Notes: generated from the letters alone by a model not told the origin. A stretch of 63,420 bases of DNA from UBA7067 sp051880615 (GCA_051880615.1 JBJEOH010000014.1:1-63420), one strand, 5' to 3'; shown: positions 26,096 to 35,026, counted from the first letter of the stretch. Numbers and translations: made by a program.

Positions 26096-27016
26096 CGCTG
26101 TATCAATACTTTCAAAAATATTTTTTGCCGTTTCGCCGTCTTTCAGAATTGCCGCCTGAAGCTCGCTTATACCTGAAAATTTCTTTTCGGGTCTTATGAA
26201 TTCAATGAGCTCAATTTTCGGGTTCAAGCCGTAAAGACTTCCGATGTTATCGTCTAAAATCCATGTTTCGGCAAGCGGCGAGTCTGAGCCGACTGTCGGC
26301 TTTACGCCGATATTTGTAACTGCCCTGTATGATTTGCCGCCGATTACTGCAAAGGCGGCATACACGCCGAATTTCGGCAGTATAAAATCATCGGGTATAG
26401 GCTGGTTTATTGTCGGTGTTTCCATTTTTCTGCCAAGCTCGTTTCCATGCTCTACAGTGAAGTCAAACGAAAAACGCCTGCCCAGCATTTGGTTGGCTTT
26501 TTTTATTTCGCCGTCCGAGAGAGCTGCCCTTATTCGCGTGGAGCTTATTGCTTCACCGTCAAAAATTACAGGCGGCAGAGTTACCGCCTCCATATTAAGC
26601 CGCTCGCATAGGGCGTGAAGCGCTTTTTCGTCCCCTGCGCCTGCTTTCCCAAAGTGATAGTTAAAGCCGCAGAAAACCTTTTTTGCGCCGAGCGACTTAC
26701 AAAGAATGTCACCGACAAAATCCTCAGGAGAGATGTTCCTGACGCTTTCAAAGTCAAGCTCGTATAATGCCTCTATGCCGAGCCTGCTTAACAGCTCATA
26801 GCGGCTCTCTCTTGTCATAAGCCGCGCAACAGGCTTTTGCGATAAAAAACCGTGCGGACTTGACTTGAAGGTGATCATTGCAGGTGTGAATCCGTTTTTC
26901 TTTTGCTCGACTGCGGCGCTGATAACGCTTTGATGCCCTTTGTGCAGACCGTCAAAAAATCCGAGTGCAAGCGAAAGCTTGCCTGCGGGTCGTTCGATAT
27001 TCTGGTATATTTTCAT
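26090..27016 (-). CDS. ribF: Bifunctional riboflavin kinase / FAD synthetase
   Basis: This roughly 308-aa enzyme makes FMN and FAD from riboflavin. The N-terminal nucleotidyltransferase has GFFDGLHKGHQ near residue 20 and ISSTRIRAAL near 160. The C-terminal kinase domain has METPTINQP (variant of the PTANL motif) and the conserved ETWILD. The start is uncertain: the ATG at 27016 aligns with the family but has a distant GGAG, while an in-frame TTG at 27058 overlaps the upstream stop. Confidence 0.93.
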   Translation of the reverse strand: MKIYQNIERPAGKLSLALGFFDGLHKGHQSVISAAVEQKKNGFTPAMITFKSSPHGFLSQKPVARLMTRESRYELLSRLGIEALYELDFESVRNISPEDFVGDILCKSLGAKKVFCGFNYHFGKAGAGDEKALHALCERLNMEAVTLPPVIFDGEAISSTRIRAALSDGEIKKANQMLGRRFSFDFTVEHGNELGRKMETPTINQPIPDDFILPKFGVYAAFAVIGGKSYRAVTNIGVKPTVGSDSPLAETWILDDNIGSLYGLNPKIELIEFIRPEKKFSGISELQAAILKDGETAKNIFESIDTAL

Positions 27017-27054
27017 ATTCTTATGACCGTAAACTCCTTTATGAAAGCGTTTTT

Positions 27055-27462
27055 TCAAGCGTCCTTTGCTTCTTCCTTTTTCTTTGCCTGATCATCGCTC
27101 TTTTTGGGTGAGATTGTAAATATACTGCGAACCTCAACAAAGAGTGAGATAATGCACAGAATGATAAGTCCGATGTCGATACACATATATACATTAAATG
27201 CCTGTTCAAGCGTTGCAGTGTTCGGTGCATTCTGAGCAGTCAAAAAACCGACCATTGCGTCTACAAAGCCCTGCGGAAGCGCAATTATGGTTGGTGTTGA
27301 AAGCCCCATATTTATAAGCTCGGTTGACAGAAGAAACATAATAAGAATAATAAGTGTGGTTCCTGTAAACAGCGGTTTCTTAGGCTTGTTTACAAGGCAG
27401 AATACAAGAGCAAGTGCAAGAACAGCGCCTGCTGCAAAAAGAAACACAAAATTTACTGCCAT
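27055..27462 (-). CDS. Small membrane protein of unknown function
   Basis: This 135-aa protein has three predicted membrane helices (residues about 4-23, 32-52 and 92-112) and a Lys/Glu/Asp-rich cytoplasmic tail (KKSDDQAKKKEEAKDA). I do not recognise the family. It sits between the Nudix hydrolase and ribF in the same direction, within 13 bp of one and overlapping or close to the other, so the three are probably cotranscribed. The high-charge tail resembles membrane tethers, but no function is assigned. Confidence 0.75.
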   Translation of the reverse strand: MAVNFVFLFAAGAVLALALVFCLVNKPKKPLFTGTTLIILIMFLLSTELINMGLSTPTIIALPQGFVDAMVGFLTAQNAPNTATLEQAFNVYMCIDIGLIILCIISLFVEVRSIFTISPKKSDDQAKKKEEAKDA

Positions 27463-27474
27463 TATAATCTCTCC

Positions 27475-28020
27475 TTATATTTTACCCAAATTTTTAAGCA
27501 TTGCCGTCTTAAGTACCGCAACCTGAGTTTTTGAATCGGGTATCTGGTTGTTCAGTACCATTTCGACCGCACGGTCAAGCGGAATTTTTTCAACCTTTAA
27601 AAATTCATCCTCATCGGGATTTGTTTCGCCGAAGTCTTTTACACGGCAAAAATAAAGATGAATAATCTCGGCGCAGTAGCCGGGTGAGGGATAAAGCTTG
27701 CCGAGCGAGCAATACGAAGTGCCGACTGCCCCTGTTTCCTCCTTTAGCTCTCGTTTTCCGTTTTCAAGCGGATTTTGCCCCTTTTCAAGCTTTCCTGCCG
27801 GCAGCTCAAGCACAACCTCCTTGTACGGATAACGGAACTGCCTTACGAACAACAGCTCGTCATTATCGGTCAGTGCGGCTATGCAGACTCCTCCCGGATG
27901 ACCGACAACCTCACGGCTTGATTTGTGACCGTTTTCAAGCTCAATTTCATCAACGGTGACATGAATAACTCTGCCGTCAAATATCTCCTTGCTGCTTAAG
28001 GTTTTTTCGAATAATTCCAT
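27475..28020 (-). CDS. Nudix hydrolase, ADP-ribose pyrophosphatase type
   Basis: This 181-aa enzyme has a complete Nudix box (GKLEKGQNPLENGKRELKEE, residues about 87-106, continuing TGA). The upstream region FVRQFRYP and ELPAG is characteristic of ADP-ribose pyrophosphatases of the NudF type, which cleave ADP-ribose to AMP and ribose 5-phosphate. I start at the ATG at 28020, which follows GGGGGAA by 6 nt, rather than five codons upstream. Confidence 0.9.
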   Translation of the reverse strand: MELFEKTLSSKEIFDGRVIHVTVDEIELENGHKSSREVVGHPGGVCIAALTDNDELLFVRQFRYPYKEVVLELPAGKLEKGQNPLENGKRELKEETGAVGTSYCSLGKLYPSPGYCAEIIHLYFCRVKDFGETNPDEDEFLKVEKIPLDRAVEMVLNNQIPDSKTQVAVLKTAMLKNLGKI

Positions 28021-28102
28021 TTTGATTTCCCCCATACATAAATTTTAATATCAAATCATAATTTTATTAAGAAAAAACAAATCACGAAAGGATTTGAGGG
28101 TA

Positions 28103-29008
28103 TTGGTAAAGACAAAATATTACGACACCCCTGCGGACGAACAAAACCGTAACCGAATAACAAAAGTGCTTGAAGAGCAGTTTCCGTTTTTAAAGCGCGA
28201 GTCGATAGGAGAGAGCCGCTGCGGCAGAAGTATTGATGCATTCTCGCTTGGCTGCGAGGACGAGCAGGTGCTTTTGTGCGGCGCGTTTCACGGTATGGAA
28301 TGGCTGACAAGCCTTTTGCTGTTCAGGTTTTTAGAGGAGGTGTGCAAATGTGTTGAAACGCACGGAAGCATACGAGGGATTCACATTGACCGATTTTTAC
28401 ATCGTCGCGGAGTAATAATAATCCCCTGCGTAAACCCGGACGGCGTTGAAATATCGTTAAACGGCGAATGTGCCGCCGGAAAATATGAGCAGCGCGTAGC
28501 GGATATTGCCGATGGTAAGGCTCACCGCTGGCAGGCAAACGCATTTGGCGTTGATATAAATCACAATTTCAGCGCAGGCTGGCGAGAGCTTAAAAAGCGT
28601 GAACAAAACTGCGGCATTACCACGCCGTCAATAACGCAGTACGGCGGAGAAATGCCCGAAAGCGAGCCTGAAACAAAGGCGCTGACTAAGCTTTGCCGCA
28701 CAAGGAACATTCGCCACGCAACAGCTTTTCACAGTCAGGGCGAGGAAATATATTGGAGCTATGGCAAAAGCACGCCTGAGAGGTCGCGGCTTATGGCTGA
28801 GGTAATGGCGCGCTCAAGCGGCTATGCGTTGTCAAGCCCGAGCGGACTTGCGGTGGGCGGCGGCTTTAAGGACTGGTTTATCGAGGAGCTAAAAAAGCCT
28901 GCTTTCACCGTTGAAATTGGCAGCGGCAGAAATCCGTTGCCTGCTTCAAAGCTTTATGAAATATACAACCGCCTTGAAGAAATGCTTGCTCTGTGTGTGA
29001 TTATGTGA
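28103..29008 (+). CDS. M14-family zinc carboxypeptidase
   Basis: This roughly 301-aa metallopeptidase has the HxxE zinc motif in AFHGMEWLTS, the second His in TAFHSQGEEIYWSYG, an Asn/Arg-type substrate region (VDINHNFSAGW) and the catalytic Glu in FTVEIGSGRNP. There is no signal peptide. The closest character is of gamma-D-glutamyl-diamino-acid peptidases that trim peptidoglycan peptides. It seems to start with TTG; TTG 28103 has AAAGGA at a good distance, while TTG 28094 is too close. Confidence 0.88.
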   Translation: MVKTKYYDTPADEQNRNRITKVLEEQFPFLKRESIGESRCGRSIDAFSLGCEDEQVLLCGAFHGMEWLTSLLLFRFLEEVCKCVETHGSIRGIHIDRFLHRRGVIIIPCVNPDGVEISLNGECAAGKYEQRVADIADGKAHRWQANAFGVDINHNFSAGWRELKKREQNCGITTPSITQYGGEMPESEPETKALTKLCRTRNIRHATAFHSQGEEIYWSYGKSTPERSRLMAEVMARSSGYALSSPSGLAVGGGFKDWFIEELKKPAFTVEIGSGRNPLPASKLYEIYNRLEEMLALCVIM

Positions 29009-29076
29009 TAATTCAGTATTATTATATCAAGAGGGCGGCGATATTGCAACGAATTTGAAAAAGCTTTAAGAAAACA

Positions 29077-29115
29077 AAACAAATGTTTGACTATTTTTGA
29101 GTTGCTTGATATAAT
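29077..29115 (+). promoter_or_regulatory. lexA promoter with candidate SOS operator
   Basis: TTGACT (29087-29092), a 17-bp spacer and a perfect TATAAT (29110-29115). The palindrome AAAC-AAAT-GTTT (29077-29088) overlaps the -35 and has the half-site spacing of Gram-positive SOS boxes (GAAC-N4-GTTC) with changed outer bases. Autoregulation is therefore possible but unproven. Confidence 0.6.
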
Positions 29116-29169
29116 AACCTTGTAAAGTTGTAATTTAATTCGCTGAATTACCTTGAAACGGAGGTTATT

Positions 29170-29757
29170 ATGAAGCCTTTATCAGACAGCCAGCAGAAAA
29201 TACTTAAATATATTACAGAATGCAGTCAGAACGGTCGCTCACCGTCTGTGAGGGATATTTGCGCTGCAACAGGGCTGCGTTCCACCTCAACCGTCCATTC
29301 ACATTTAAAAACGCTTAAGAATCTCGGTTTTATCGACCAGGACGAAAAGCTTAACCGCACCATACGCCTTGCAAATAACGATCCGTCGGCGGCTGTGCCG
29401 ATTATGGGCAAGGTTACGGCAGGACTGCCGATTGAGGCAATTCAGGATATTGAGGGCTATGTGCCTGTGAGCGAGAGTGTGCGCCGCGGCAGAGAGCTTT
29501 TTGCGCTGAGGATTCAGGGCGACAGTATGATAAACGCAGGAATACTTGACGGCGATATTGTTGTTGTCAACAGGGAGCAAACGGCGGAAAACGGTGAAAT
29601 TGTTGTTGCGCTTATTGAGGACGAGGCAACCGTAAAGCGGTTTTACAAGGAAAACGGTCATTTCCGCTTGCAGCCTGAAAATCCGAGCTACGAGCCGATT
29701 ATTGTTCCTGAATGCTCTGTTCTCGGCAAGGTGATTGAGGTTATAAGGTACTATTGA
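29170..29757 (+). CDS. lexA: LexA repressor
   Basis: This 195-aa SOS regulator has a winged HTH at residues about 5-65 (GRSPSVRDICAATGLRSTST) and the self-cleavage site Ala-Gly in VTAGLPIEA near 80. The S24 peptidase domain has Ser in GDSMINAGI near 120 and Lys in DEATVKRFY near 158. All catalytic parts are present. An ACGGAGG site precedes the ATG. No own terminator is visible; a repeat copy follows the stop directly. Confidence 0.96.
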   Translation: MKPLSDSQQKILKYITECSQNGRSPSVRDICAATGLRSTSTVHSHLKTLKNLGFIDQDEKLNRTIRLANNDPSAAVPIMGKVTAGLPIEAIQDIEGYVPVSESVRRGRELFALRIQGDSMINAGILDGDIVVVNREQTAENGEIVVALIEDEATVKRFYKENGHFRLQPENPSYEPIIVPECSVLGKVIEVIRYY

Positions 29758-29760
29758 TTT

Positions 29761-29890
29761 TAGAGTGGAGAGTTGAGAGTGTAGAGTGGAGTTGTGGTTG
29801 CCGCAGCTGCGCTGCTCTTTTGATGAAGAATTTACTCGTTGCGAGGTTGCCGGCATCTTTCACTCAGTCGCTTGCGGTGACCGACCTCGT
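29761..29890 (-). repeat. Dispersed CACTCT repeat, copy C
   Basis: In reverse orientation: AGAGTGGAGAGTTGAGAGTG and TAGAGTGGAGTTGTGGTTGC, then a GCCGCAGCTGCGCTGCTC core and a distal part resembling the TTACTCGTTGCGAGG stretch of the other copies. Confidence 0.6.
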
Positions 29891-29927
29891 CACTACTTAG
29901 AACACCGACATTAATATTAAACAATCA

Positions 29928-29962
29928 AACAGGCGGCAGCGTAAAGCTGTCGCCTGTTTTGC
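29928..29962 (-). terminator. Terminator of the met operon
   Basis: The stem AACAGGCGGCAGC/GCTGTCGCCTGTT (one mismatch) with a 5-nt loop follows metH on the minus strand. The plus-strand side has TTTTG and could also serve lexA. Confidence 0.75.
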
Positions 29963-29977
29963 ACATAAATAAAATTA

Positions 29978-32347
29978 TTATTCTCCGAAAAAGTCCCTTG
30001 CCGCATCAACGCTTTCCTTTGCGTCCTTGCAGTAGTAATCCGCGCCGATTTGCATTGCGTAATCAGGTGTAAGCACTGCGCCGCCGACAAAGGTTTTACA
30101 GTCAACATTTTCATCGTGAAGAAGCTTTATAGTTTCCTCCATTGATTTAAGTGTTGTCGTCATAAGAGCTGAAAGACCGATAAAGTGTATGTCGTTCTCT
30201 TTTGCGGTTTCAACCACCTTTTCTGGAGGAACATCACGCCCGAGGTCAAACACTGTGTAACCGTAGTTCTCAAGAAGAACCTTGACGATGTTCTTTCCTA
30301 TATCGTGAATATCGCCCTTTACTGTTGCAAGTATTATTTTACCCTTGCTGACTGGAGTGCCGCTGCTTGCGGTCAGGTGCTTTTTTATAACCTCAAAGCA
30401 GCCCTGTGCGGCTGTGGCAGACTGAATGAGCTGCGGCAGGAAGATAGTGCCCTTTTCAAAGCCTGCCCCGACCTTATCAAGCGCAGGAATAAGCTTTTGG
30501 TTGACTATATCCATTGCGTCTGTGGTTGATAAAAGCTCCTGTGTTGCCTTTGCTGCCTCTTTTTTAAGACCGTGCTCAATGGCATAGTTGATGTCGTGTG
30601 CTGTGCTCGGCGTTGCCGTGGCAGGAGCGACAGTCAGATTATTATAGGCTGAGATAAACTCAACCGAGTTTTTGTCGATGTTTGCAAGCAGGTTATAAGC
30701 CTTTACTGCGCCTGTCATAGCCTCAACATTCGGGTTGATAATCGGCAGGTCAAGTCCCTTTTGCAGTGCCATTGTGAGGAAGGTGCGGTTGACAAGCTCT
30801 CGGTTGGGAAGTCCGAATGATATATTTGAAACGCCGAGAACTGTTTTTACGCCAAGCTCCTTTTTGACGCGCTCCAGAGCATTGAGGGTTTCAAGAACCC
30901 CCTCCTGCTCGGCTGAGGCGGTCAGCGTAAGGCAGTCAATGTAAATGTCCTCACGCTTGATGCCGAGCTTTAAGGCACGCTTAACTATTTTTTCGGCTAT
31001 CTCAAACCTGCCCTGTGCAGTTTTTGGGATTCCTCCCTCGTCAAGGGTCAGTCCGACAACCGCCGCACCGTACTTTTTAACAAGCGGCAGAACGGTTGAA
31101 AGCGACTTTTCCTCGCCGTTTACCGAGTTTACTATCGGCTTGCCGTTGTATACTCTCAGTCCTGCCTCTAAAACGCCGGGTTCGGTTGTGTCAATTTGCA
31201 GAGGTGCTCCTGTAACGCCCTGAAGTGCTTTCAGCACCGTTACCATCATTTCTTTTTCGTCTATTTCGGGAAGTCCGACATTTACATCAAGAATATCGGC
31301 GCCTGCGTTTACCTGTTCAATTCCCTGCGTGAGAATGTAATCTATATTTCTGTTCTTCAAAGCCTCTTTAAAGAGCTTTTTGCCCGTTGGGTTTATTCTT
31401 TCGCCGATAATTCTCGGGCGGTCAACCGTCACAACGGTTTCGCCGCTTGATACGGCGCTTATATTTACAGCCTCTCTGAGAACGCATTTTTTGCCCTGAA
31501 GCATCCTGCTTGTTTTCAAAATAAAATCGGGAGTTGTGCCGCAACAGCCACCGATAATTTTTATGCCGTAGGGTATCAGGCGTTCGATACTGCCTGCGAA
31601 GTCATCAGGCCCTACGCTGTAGGTGTTGCTGTTCGGGTCGGGCAGACCTGCGTTCGGCTTAACGACAATCGGCAGGCTTGTCCACTTTACAAGCTCCTCT
31701 ATAATCGGCGGCAGATCGTCAGGACCGAGCGAGCAGTTTACGCCGATTGCATCAACGCCCAGACCCTCAAGAGTTACAGCCATTGAGCCGATAGAAACGC
31801 CTGTAAAGGTGCGGTGGTTCTGCTCGAAGGTCATAGTGCAGACTATCGGCAAATCGCTGTTTTCTTTAGCTGCAAGAACAGCCGCCTTAAGCTCCGACAA
31901 ATCAGTCATTGTTTCAAATACAACGAGGTCGGCGTTCTTGCCTGCAATTATCTGCTCCTTATAATAGTTGTATGCGTCGTCAAAGCTCATATCGCCGTTA
32001 GGCTCCATAAGTCTGCCGATAGGACCGCAGTCGAGCGCAACGAGTGTATCGGTACCCTTTGCGGCAGCTCTTGCACAGTTTATGGCGGCGGTTATCACCT
32101 GATTTACAGTGTATCCGCTGTCCTTCAGCTTGTAGCCGTTTGCGCCGAATGTGCAGGCATATACGACATCTGCGCCTGCGTTGATATACTGCCTGTGAAT
32201 ATCGGTAATCAGCTCGGGTTGGGTTATAGTGAGAAGCTCAGGAATTTCGCCTGTTTTTAATCCTGCCGCTTGCAGCATTGTGCCCATTCCGCCGTCAAAC
32301 AGTATAAATTCTTTTTCTTTCAGTAATTTTTTAAACACAGCGTTCAC
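29978..32347 (-). CDS. metH: Cobalamin-dependent methionine synthase lacking the reactivation domain
   Basis: This 789-aa protein transfers a methyl group from methyl-tetrahydrofolate to homocysteine through B12. The order is a homocysteine-binding barrel with zinc Cys (GVNCSLGP and GGCCGTTP), a pterin-binding barrel (about 320-560; GERINPTGKKLFKEAL), a cap, and a B12 Rossmann domain with the cobalt-ligand His in GDIHDIGKNI near 675. The E. coli C-terminal AdoMet activation domain is missing and is encoded by the upstream gene. The start is GTG at 32347 (or GTG 32338) and overlaps that gene. Confidence 0.95.
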   Translation of the reverse strand: MNAVFKKLLKEKEFILFDGGMGTMLQAAGLKTGEIPELLTITQPELITDIHRQYINAGADVVYACTFGANGYKLKDSGYTVNQVITAAINCARAAAKGTDTLVALDCGPIGRLMEPNGDMSFDDAYNYYKEQIIAGKNADLVVFETMTDLSELKAAVLAAKENSDLPIVCTMTFEQNHRTFTGVSIGSMAVTLEGLGVDAIGVNCSLGPDDLPPIIEELVKWTSLPIVVKPNAGLPDPNSNTYSVGPDDFAGSIERLIPYGIKIIGGCCGTTPDFILKTSRMLQGKKCVLREAVNISAVSSGETVVTVDRPRIIGERINPTGKKLFKEALKNRNIDYILTQGIEQVNAGADILDVNVGLPEIDEKEMMVTVLKALQGVTGAPLQIDTTEPGVLEAGLRVYNGKPIVNSVNGEEKSLSTVLPLVKKYGAAVVGLTLDEGGIPKTAQGRFEIAEKIVKRALKLGIKREDIYIDCLTLTASAEQEGVLETLNALERVKKELGVKTVLGVSNISFGLPNRELVNRTFLTMALQKGLDLPIINPNVEAMTGAVKAYNLLANIDKNSVEFISAYNNLTVAPATATPSTAHDINYAIEHGLKKEAAKATQELLSTTDAMDIVNQKLIPALDKVGAGFEKGTIFLPQLIQSATAAQGCFEVIKKHLTASSGTPVSKGKIILATVKGDIHDIGKNIVKVLLENYGYTVFDLGRDVPPEKVVETAKENDIHFIGLSALMTTTLKSMEETIKLLHDENVDCKTFVGGAVLTPDYAMQIGADYYCKDAKESVDAARDFFGE

Positions 32348-33002
32348 CTGCTTTTCTGAATTTGCAGCTTGCTCTCATAGTGCAGCCTGCGCAGCCTCTT
32401 TTACGCTTGGGAAGCTCATTTCCCGAGATACCAACAAGCGCAGTTACAGATTTTGTCGGGATAAGCATTGAGCTTTCACCGAGAGTCAGTCCAATCATTT
32501 TCTGAGCGTTGAGCACACGAAGAAAGTCCTTTTGTAAATCAAGCGGAAGGTCGCCGTAGCCGGGGCTGAAGCGCCAGGTTTTGTACTCGTCGGGAAACCT
32601 TGCGTTAATTTCCTCGTCGGCGGCGTCGCATACCTGTTCAATAGCGGCACTTGCCAGTGCATCGGTAATAACAGCTTTTGTCATATCAGTAGCCTGATAG
32701 CGGCGGATAAGCCTGTCAACAGCCGATGAAATTGTAGCGCACATCAAAACAACCGATGTGCAGCCGTTAAGGTGCATATCAATGCTTTTGCCTGTGAGGG
32801 TTATCCCTGTGTCGCCGACGGAAATGCCGTTATCCTCAAAGCCTATATCAAAGCGGCGATAAAGATACTTAGGGTTGGCGCAGTCAATCAGGGCGCGCTC
32901 ACATTCATCAATAATATTCAGGGTGTTTTCATCGGGCGTGCTGTCCTTATAGCCTAAGTATCGCAGTGCCTCACTGCGGTTGACTTTTTTTAAAACAAAC
33001 AA
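32331..33002 (-). CDS. Methionine synthase reactivation (AdoMet-binding) protein with Cys-rich tail
   Basis: This 223-aa protein matches the activation domain of MetH (RFSPGYGDLPLDLQ near residue 150, IPTKSVTALVGIS near 190), which binds AdoMet to remethylate inactive cob(II)alamin. It is a separate gene here. The extreme C-terminus adds a Cys cluster, GCAGCTMRASCKFRKAGERC, with spacing C-x2-C-x5-C-x8-C, absent from the E. coli domain and suggestive of an Fe-S or zinc site. TTG start after AAGGTG; 10 bp from metF and overlapping metH. Confidence 0.88.
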   Translation of the reverse strand: MFVLKKVNRSEALRYLGYKDSTPDENTLNIIDECERALIDCANPKYLYRRFDIGFEDNGISVGDTGITLTGKSIDMHLNGCTSVVLMCATISSAVDRLIRRYQATDMTKAVITDALASAAIEQVCDAADEEINARFPDEYKTWRFSPGYGDLPLDLQKDFLRVLNAQKMIGLTLGESSMLIPTKSVTALVGISGNELPKRKRGCAGCTMRASCKFRKAGERCV

Positions 33003-33012
33003 TTAATTCACC

Positions 33013-33873
33013 TTAAAGAAGATTTTTTATGCTTTCGTAAATTGCCTTTGCAACATACGGGTTGTTCATAGTGTAAATGTGCACGCCGTCAACGCCGTTT
33101 GCAATCAGATCGACAATCTGATTTACCGCATAGGCAATGCCTGCGTCACGCAGAGCCTCTGGATTATCTGCGTATTTCTGCATCATCTTGGAGAATTTTG
33201 CAGGCAGGCTCGCGCCGCACATTGATACCATACGCTCAATCTGCTTTTTGTTCATAACTGGCATTATTCCTGCGGAAATCGGAACGGTGATTCCTGCAAT
33301 TCTTGCCTTTTGCAAAAAGCTGTAATAAAGCTCGTTATCGAAGAAAAGCTGTGAGATAAGATGGGATGCGCCTGCATCCACTTTCTTCTTGAGATTTAAG
33401 ATATCGTCAATCTCGCTCTTGCTTTCAATATGAACCTCAGGGTAGCAGGCACCGCATACATCAAACTCGGGGTGCTGTTCCTTGATAAAGGCTGTAAGCT
33501 CGCTTGCGTATTTGAAATCATCGCACTGAGGCTGGCCGGGTACAATATCGCCGCGAAGAGCAAGTATGTTTTCAATGCCGTTTTCGCTGAATTCGCCGAG
33601 AATTGTATTTATCTGCTCTTTTGGATTGCTTATGCAGGTCAGATGTGCGATAGGCTCTATGCCGTGAGTGTTTTTAATTCTTGAAGCTATTTCACAGCAA
33701 TGTGATTTTGCTCCGCCTGCGGCACCGTAGGTTACACTGATAAACGCAGGATCAAGGTCGCAGAGCGATTCAAGTGTATTGTAAACGGTTTCTATGGGGC
33801 TTGTTGCCTTCGGAGGGAAAACCTCGAACGACAAAACTGTTTTGCCCTTAACATAAAGATCTGATACTTTCAT
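33013..33873 (-). CDS. metF: 5,10-methylenetetrahydrofolate reductase
   Basis: This 286-aa flavin TIM barrel reduces methylene-THF to methyl-THF, the methyl donor for metH in the same operon. Family motifs are LSFEVFPPKA at the N-terminus, VTYGAAGG near residue 52, LRGD near 111 and the central HLISQLFFD near 175. The ATG at 33873 follows AGGAG at 7 nt; ten extra in-frame codons upstream are unlikely to be used. It is first in metF, reactivation protein, metH. Confidence 0.95.
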   Translation of the reverse strand: MKVSDLYVKGKTVLSFEVFPPKATSPIETVYNTLESLCDLDPAFISVTYGAAGGAKSHCCEIASRIKNTHGIEPIAHLTCISNPKEQINTILGEFSENGIENILALRGDIVPGQPQCDDFKYASELTAFIKEQHPEFDVCGACYPEVHIESKSEIDDILNLKKKVDAGASHLISQLFFDNELYYSFLQKARIAGITVPISAGIMPVMNKKQIERMVSMCGASLPAKFSKMMQKYADNPEALRDAGIAYAVNQIVDLIANGVDGVHIYTMNNPYVAKAIYESIKNLL

Positions 33874-33922
33874 ATTATTCTCCTGTTCTTGTGCAATAAA
33901 CAAGTATTCTGTATTGATAAAT

Positions 33923-33952
33923 ATAATATAACAAATTCGGACAGTGTGTCAA
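33923..33952 (-). promoter_or_regulatory. Promoter of the met operon
   Basis: On the minus strand a perfect TTGACA (33947-33952), an 18-bp spacer and TATTAT (33923-33928). The leader is only about 40 nt, so there is no room for an S-box or cobalamin riboswitch. Confidence 0.7.
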
Positions 33953-33962
33953 GAAAACTGAA

Positions 33963-34913
33963 TTAATCGTTGATAATAACACCTCGGTTGTCAATGACGG
34001 TATTGGGAGTGATTGAATTTATACAGGAAAGCACCCAGTTAAAATCCTCTGTCGATATTATACTTCCGCAGTAGTCGCACTTGCCGCTGTTTGCTATGCT
34101 CAGTGCTGCGCCGCAGTTAGGACAGTTTTTAGACCTTGTCTTGTTGCACTCGCTGTAGCTCAGAAATCCTCGTTTTCTCATAAAGGTCAGCAGATAACTT
34201 GTTTGTTTTAAGCTGTTAGGATAGCCGCTGAGTACAAATTTTGTGTTTGCGTCAATAATATAATCTGCCATTGATGTGTCCATATACACCGTCAGATACT
34301 CATACTCACGGTTACGCTCGTATTTGTGTAGGTACGAGGTGCTGATTTTTACATTATTCCGAATATTTATTCTGTTGGAGTTTATATATTCATCAAGCTG
34401 TTGCTTGTGCTGCTTATATAAATCTTCCTTTTCAAGCGGCTGGAGAATGGCATAATTCCTTGTGCTCCAAGCCCTTTGGAGCGTAACGAAAACATTATTT
34501 GCCCAGGTTAAGAACGCTTCTCCCATAAAGTCGCTGTCAATAAGCCGAACCGCCGACACTATTTTTATCGTGTTGTCCTTTGGGAGAGTGTTGGTTGAAA
34601 AATCCCTGACAGGCTGTTCATTGTTTTGTCGGGCGGTTTCCTTTTTTATCAGAGAGGATATCAGTGACGACAGGGTTGAGGATGTCCATCTTGAGGCGAT
34701 TCTCCCTGCTCTTTTTATAACAGATATCAGTATAATTATGACAGCCAAAACAATAATGATTGGTATTATGAATGACAGAATAGAGAAAACACCCGATTCA
34801 GTGTAGCTGACCGTTTGCGCCGCATAGGTGTTAATTGCGCCTGCGGCAAAAAGCGGGATCGCGGAAAAAATCAGGACTGTCAGTATTGCGATAATTAAAG
34901 CTTTCTTTTTCAT
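33963..34913 (-). CDS. Tim44-like domain membrane protein with zinc ribbon (paralogue 1)
   Basis: This 316-aa protein has a signal-like N-terminus (about 1-32), a membrane helix (about 44-66) and a basic linker. A Tim44/TIM44-like domain follows (about 125-260; GEAFLTWANNVFVTLQRAWS, YLHKYERNREYEYLTVYMD). A C-terminal zinc ribbon has CPNCGAALS and CDYCGS (about 268-290). It ends in NTVIDNRGVIIND, which the neighbour shares. Tim44-like domains bind membranes; the bacterial role is unknown. No RBS oddity. It appears to be a tandem duplicate of the next gene. Confidence 0.78.
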   Translation of the reverse strand: MKKKALIIAILTVLIFSAIPLFAAGAINTYAAQTVSYTESGVFSILSFIIPIIIVLAVIIILISVIKRAGRIASRWTSSTLSSLISSLIKKETARQNNEQPVRDFSTNTLPKDNTIKIVSAVRLIDSDFMGEAFLTWANNVFVTLQRAWSTRNYAILQPLEKEDLYKQHKQQLDEYINSNRINIRNNVKISTSYLHKYERNREYEYLTVYMDTSMADYIIDANTKFVLSGYPNSLKQTSYLLTFMRKRGFLSYSECNKTRSKNCPNCGAALSIANSGKCDYCGSIISTEDFNWVLSCINSITPNTVIDNRGVIIND

Positions 34914-34950
34914 AATATATTCTTCCTCGTCAATGTGTAGAAAATAAAGG

Positions 34951-34980
34951 CGGACAGCGTTGTGTGATGCTGTCCGCCAA
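34951..34980 (-). terminator. Terminator between the two Tim44-like genes
   Basis: The stem GGCGGACAGC/GCTGTCCGCC is followed on the minus strand by TTTATTTTCT. It lies downstream of the second paralogue and upstream of the first, so the pair is not a simple bicistron. Confidence 0.8.
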
Positions 34981-35026
34981 TTTGGTTTATGAGCCTGTTT
35001 TTTATGATGATTAACTTATCTGTTAA

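Noticed and set aside
29758..29927. Gene between lexA and metH
   Set aside because: The stretch is a copy of the dispersed repeat; frames crossing it lack start signals.
31814..32260. 148-codon frame on the plus strand
   Set aside because: Antisense to metH with no supporting signals; other plus-strand frames in the met operon are the same kind of shadow.
33874..33946. Cobalamin or SAM riboswitch before metF
   Set aside because: The leader after the promoter is only about 40 nt and has no conserved core.
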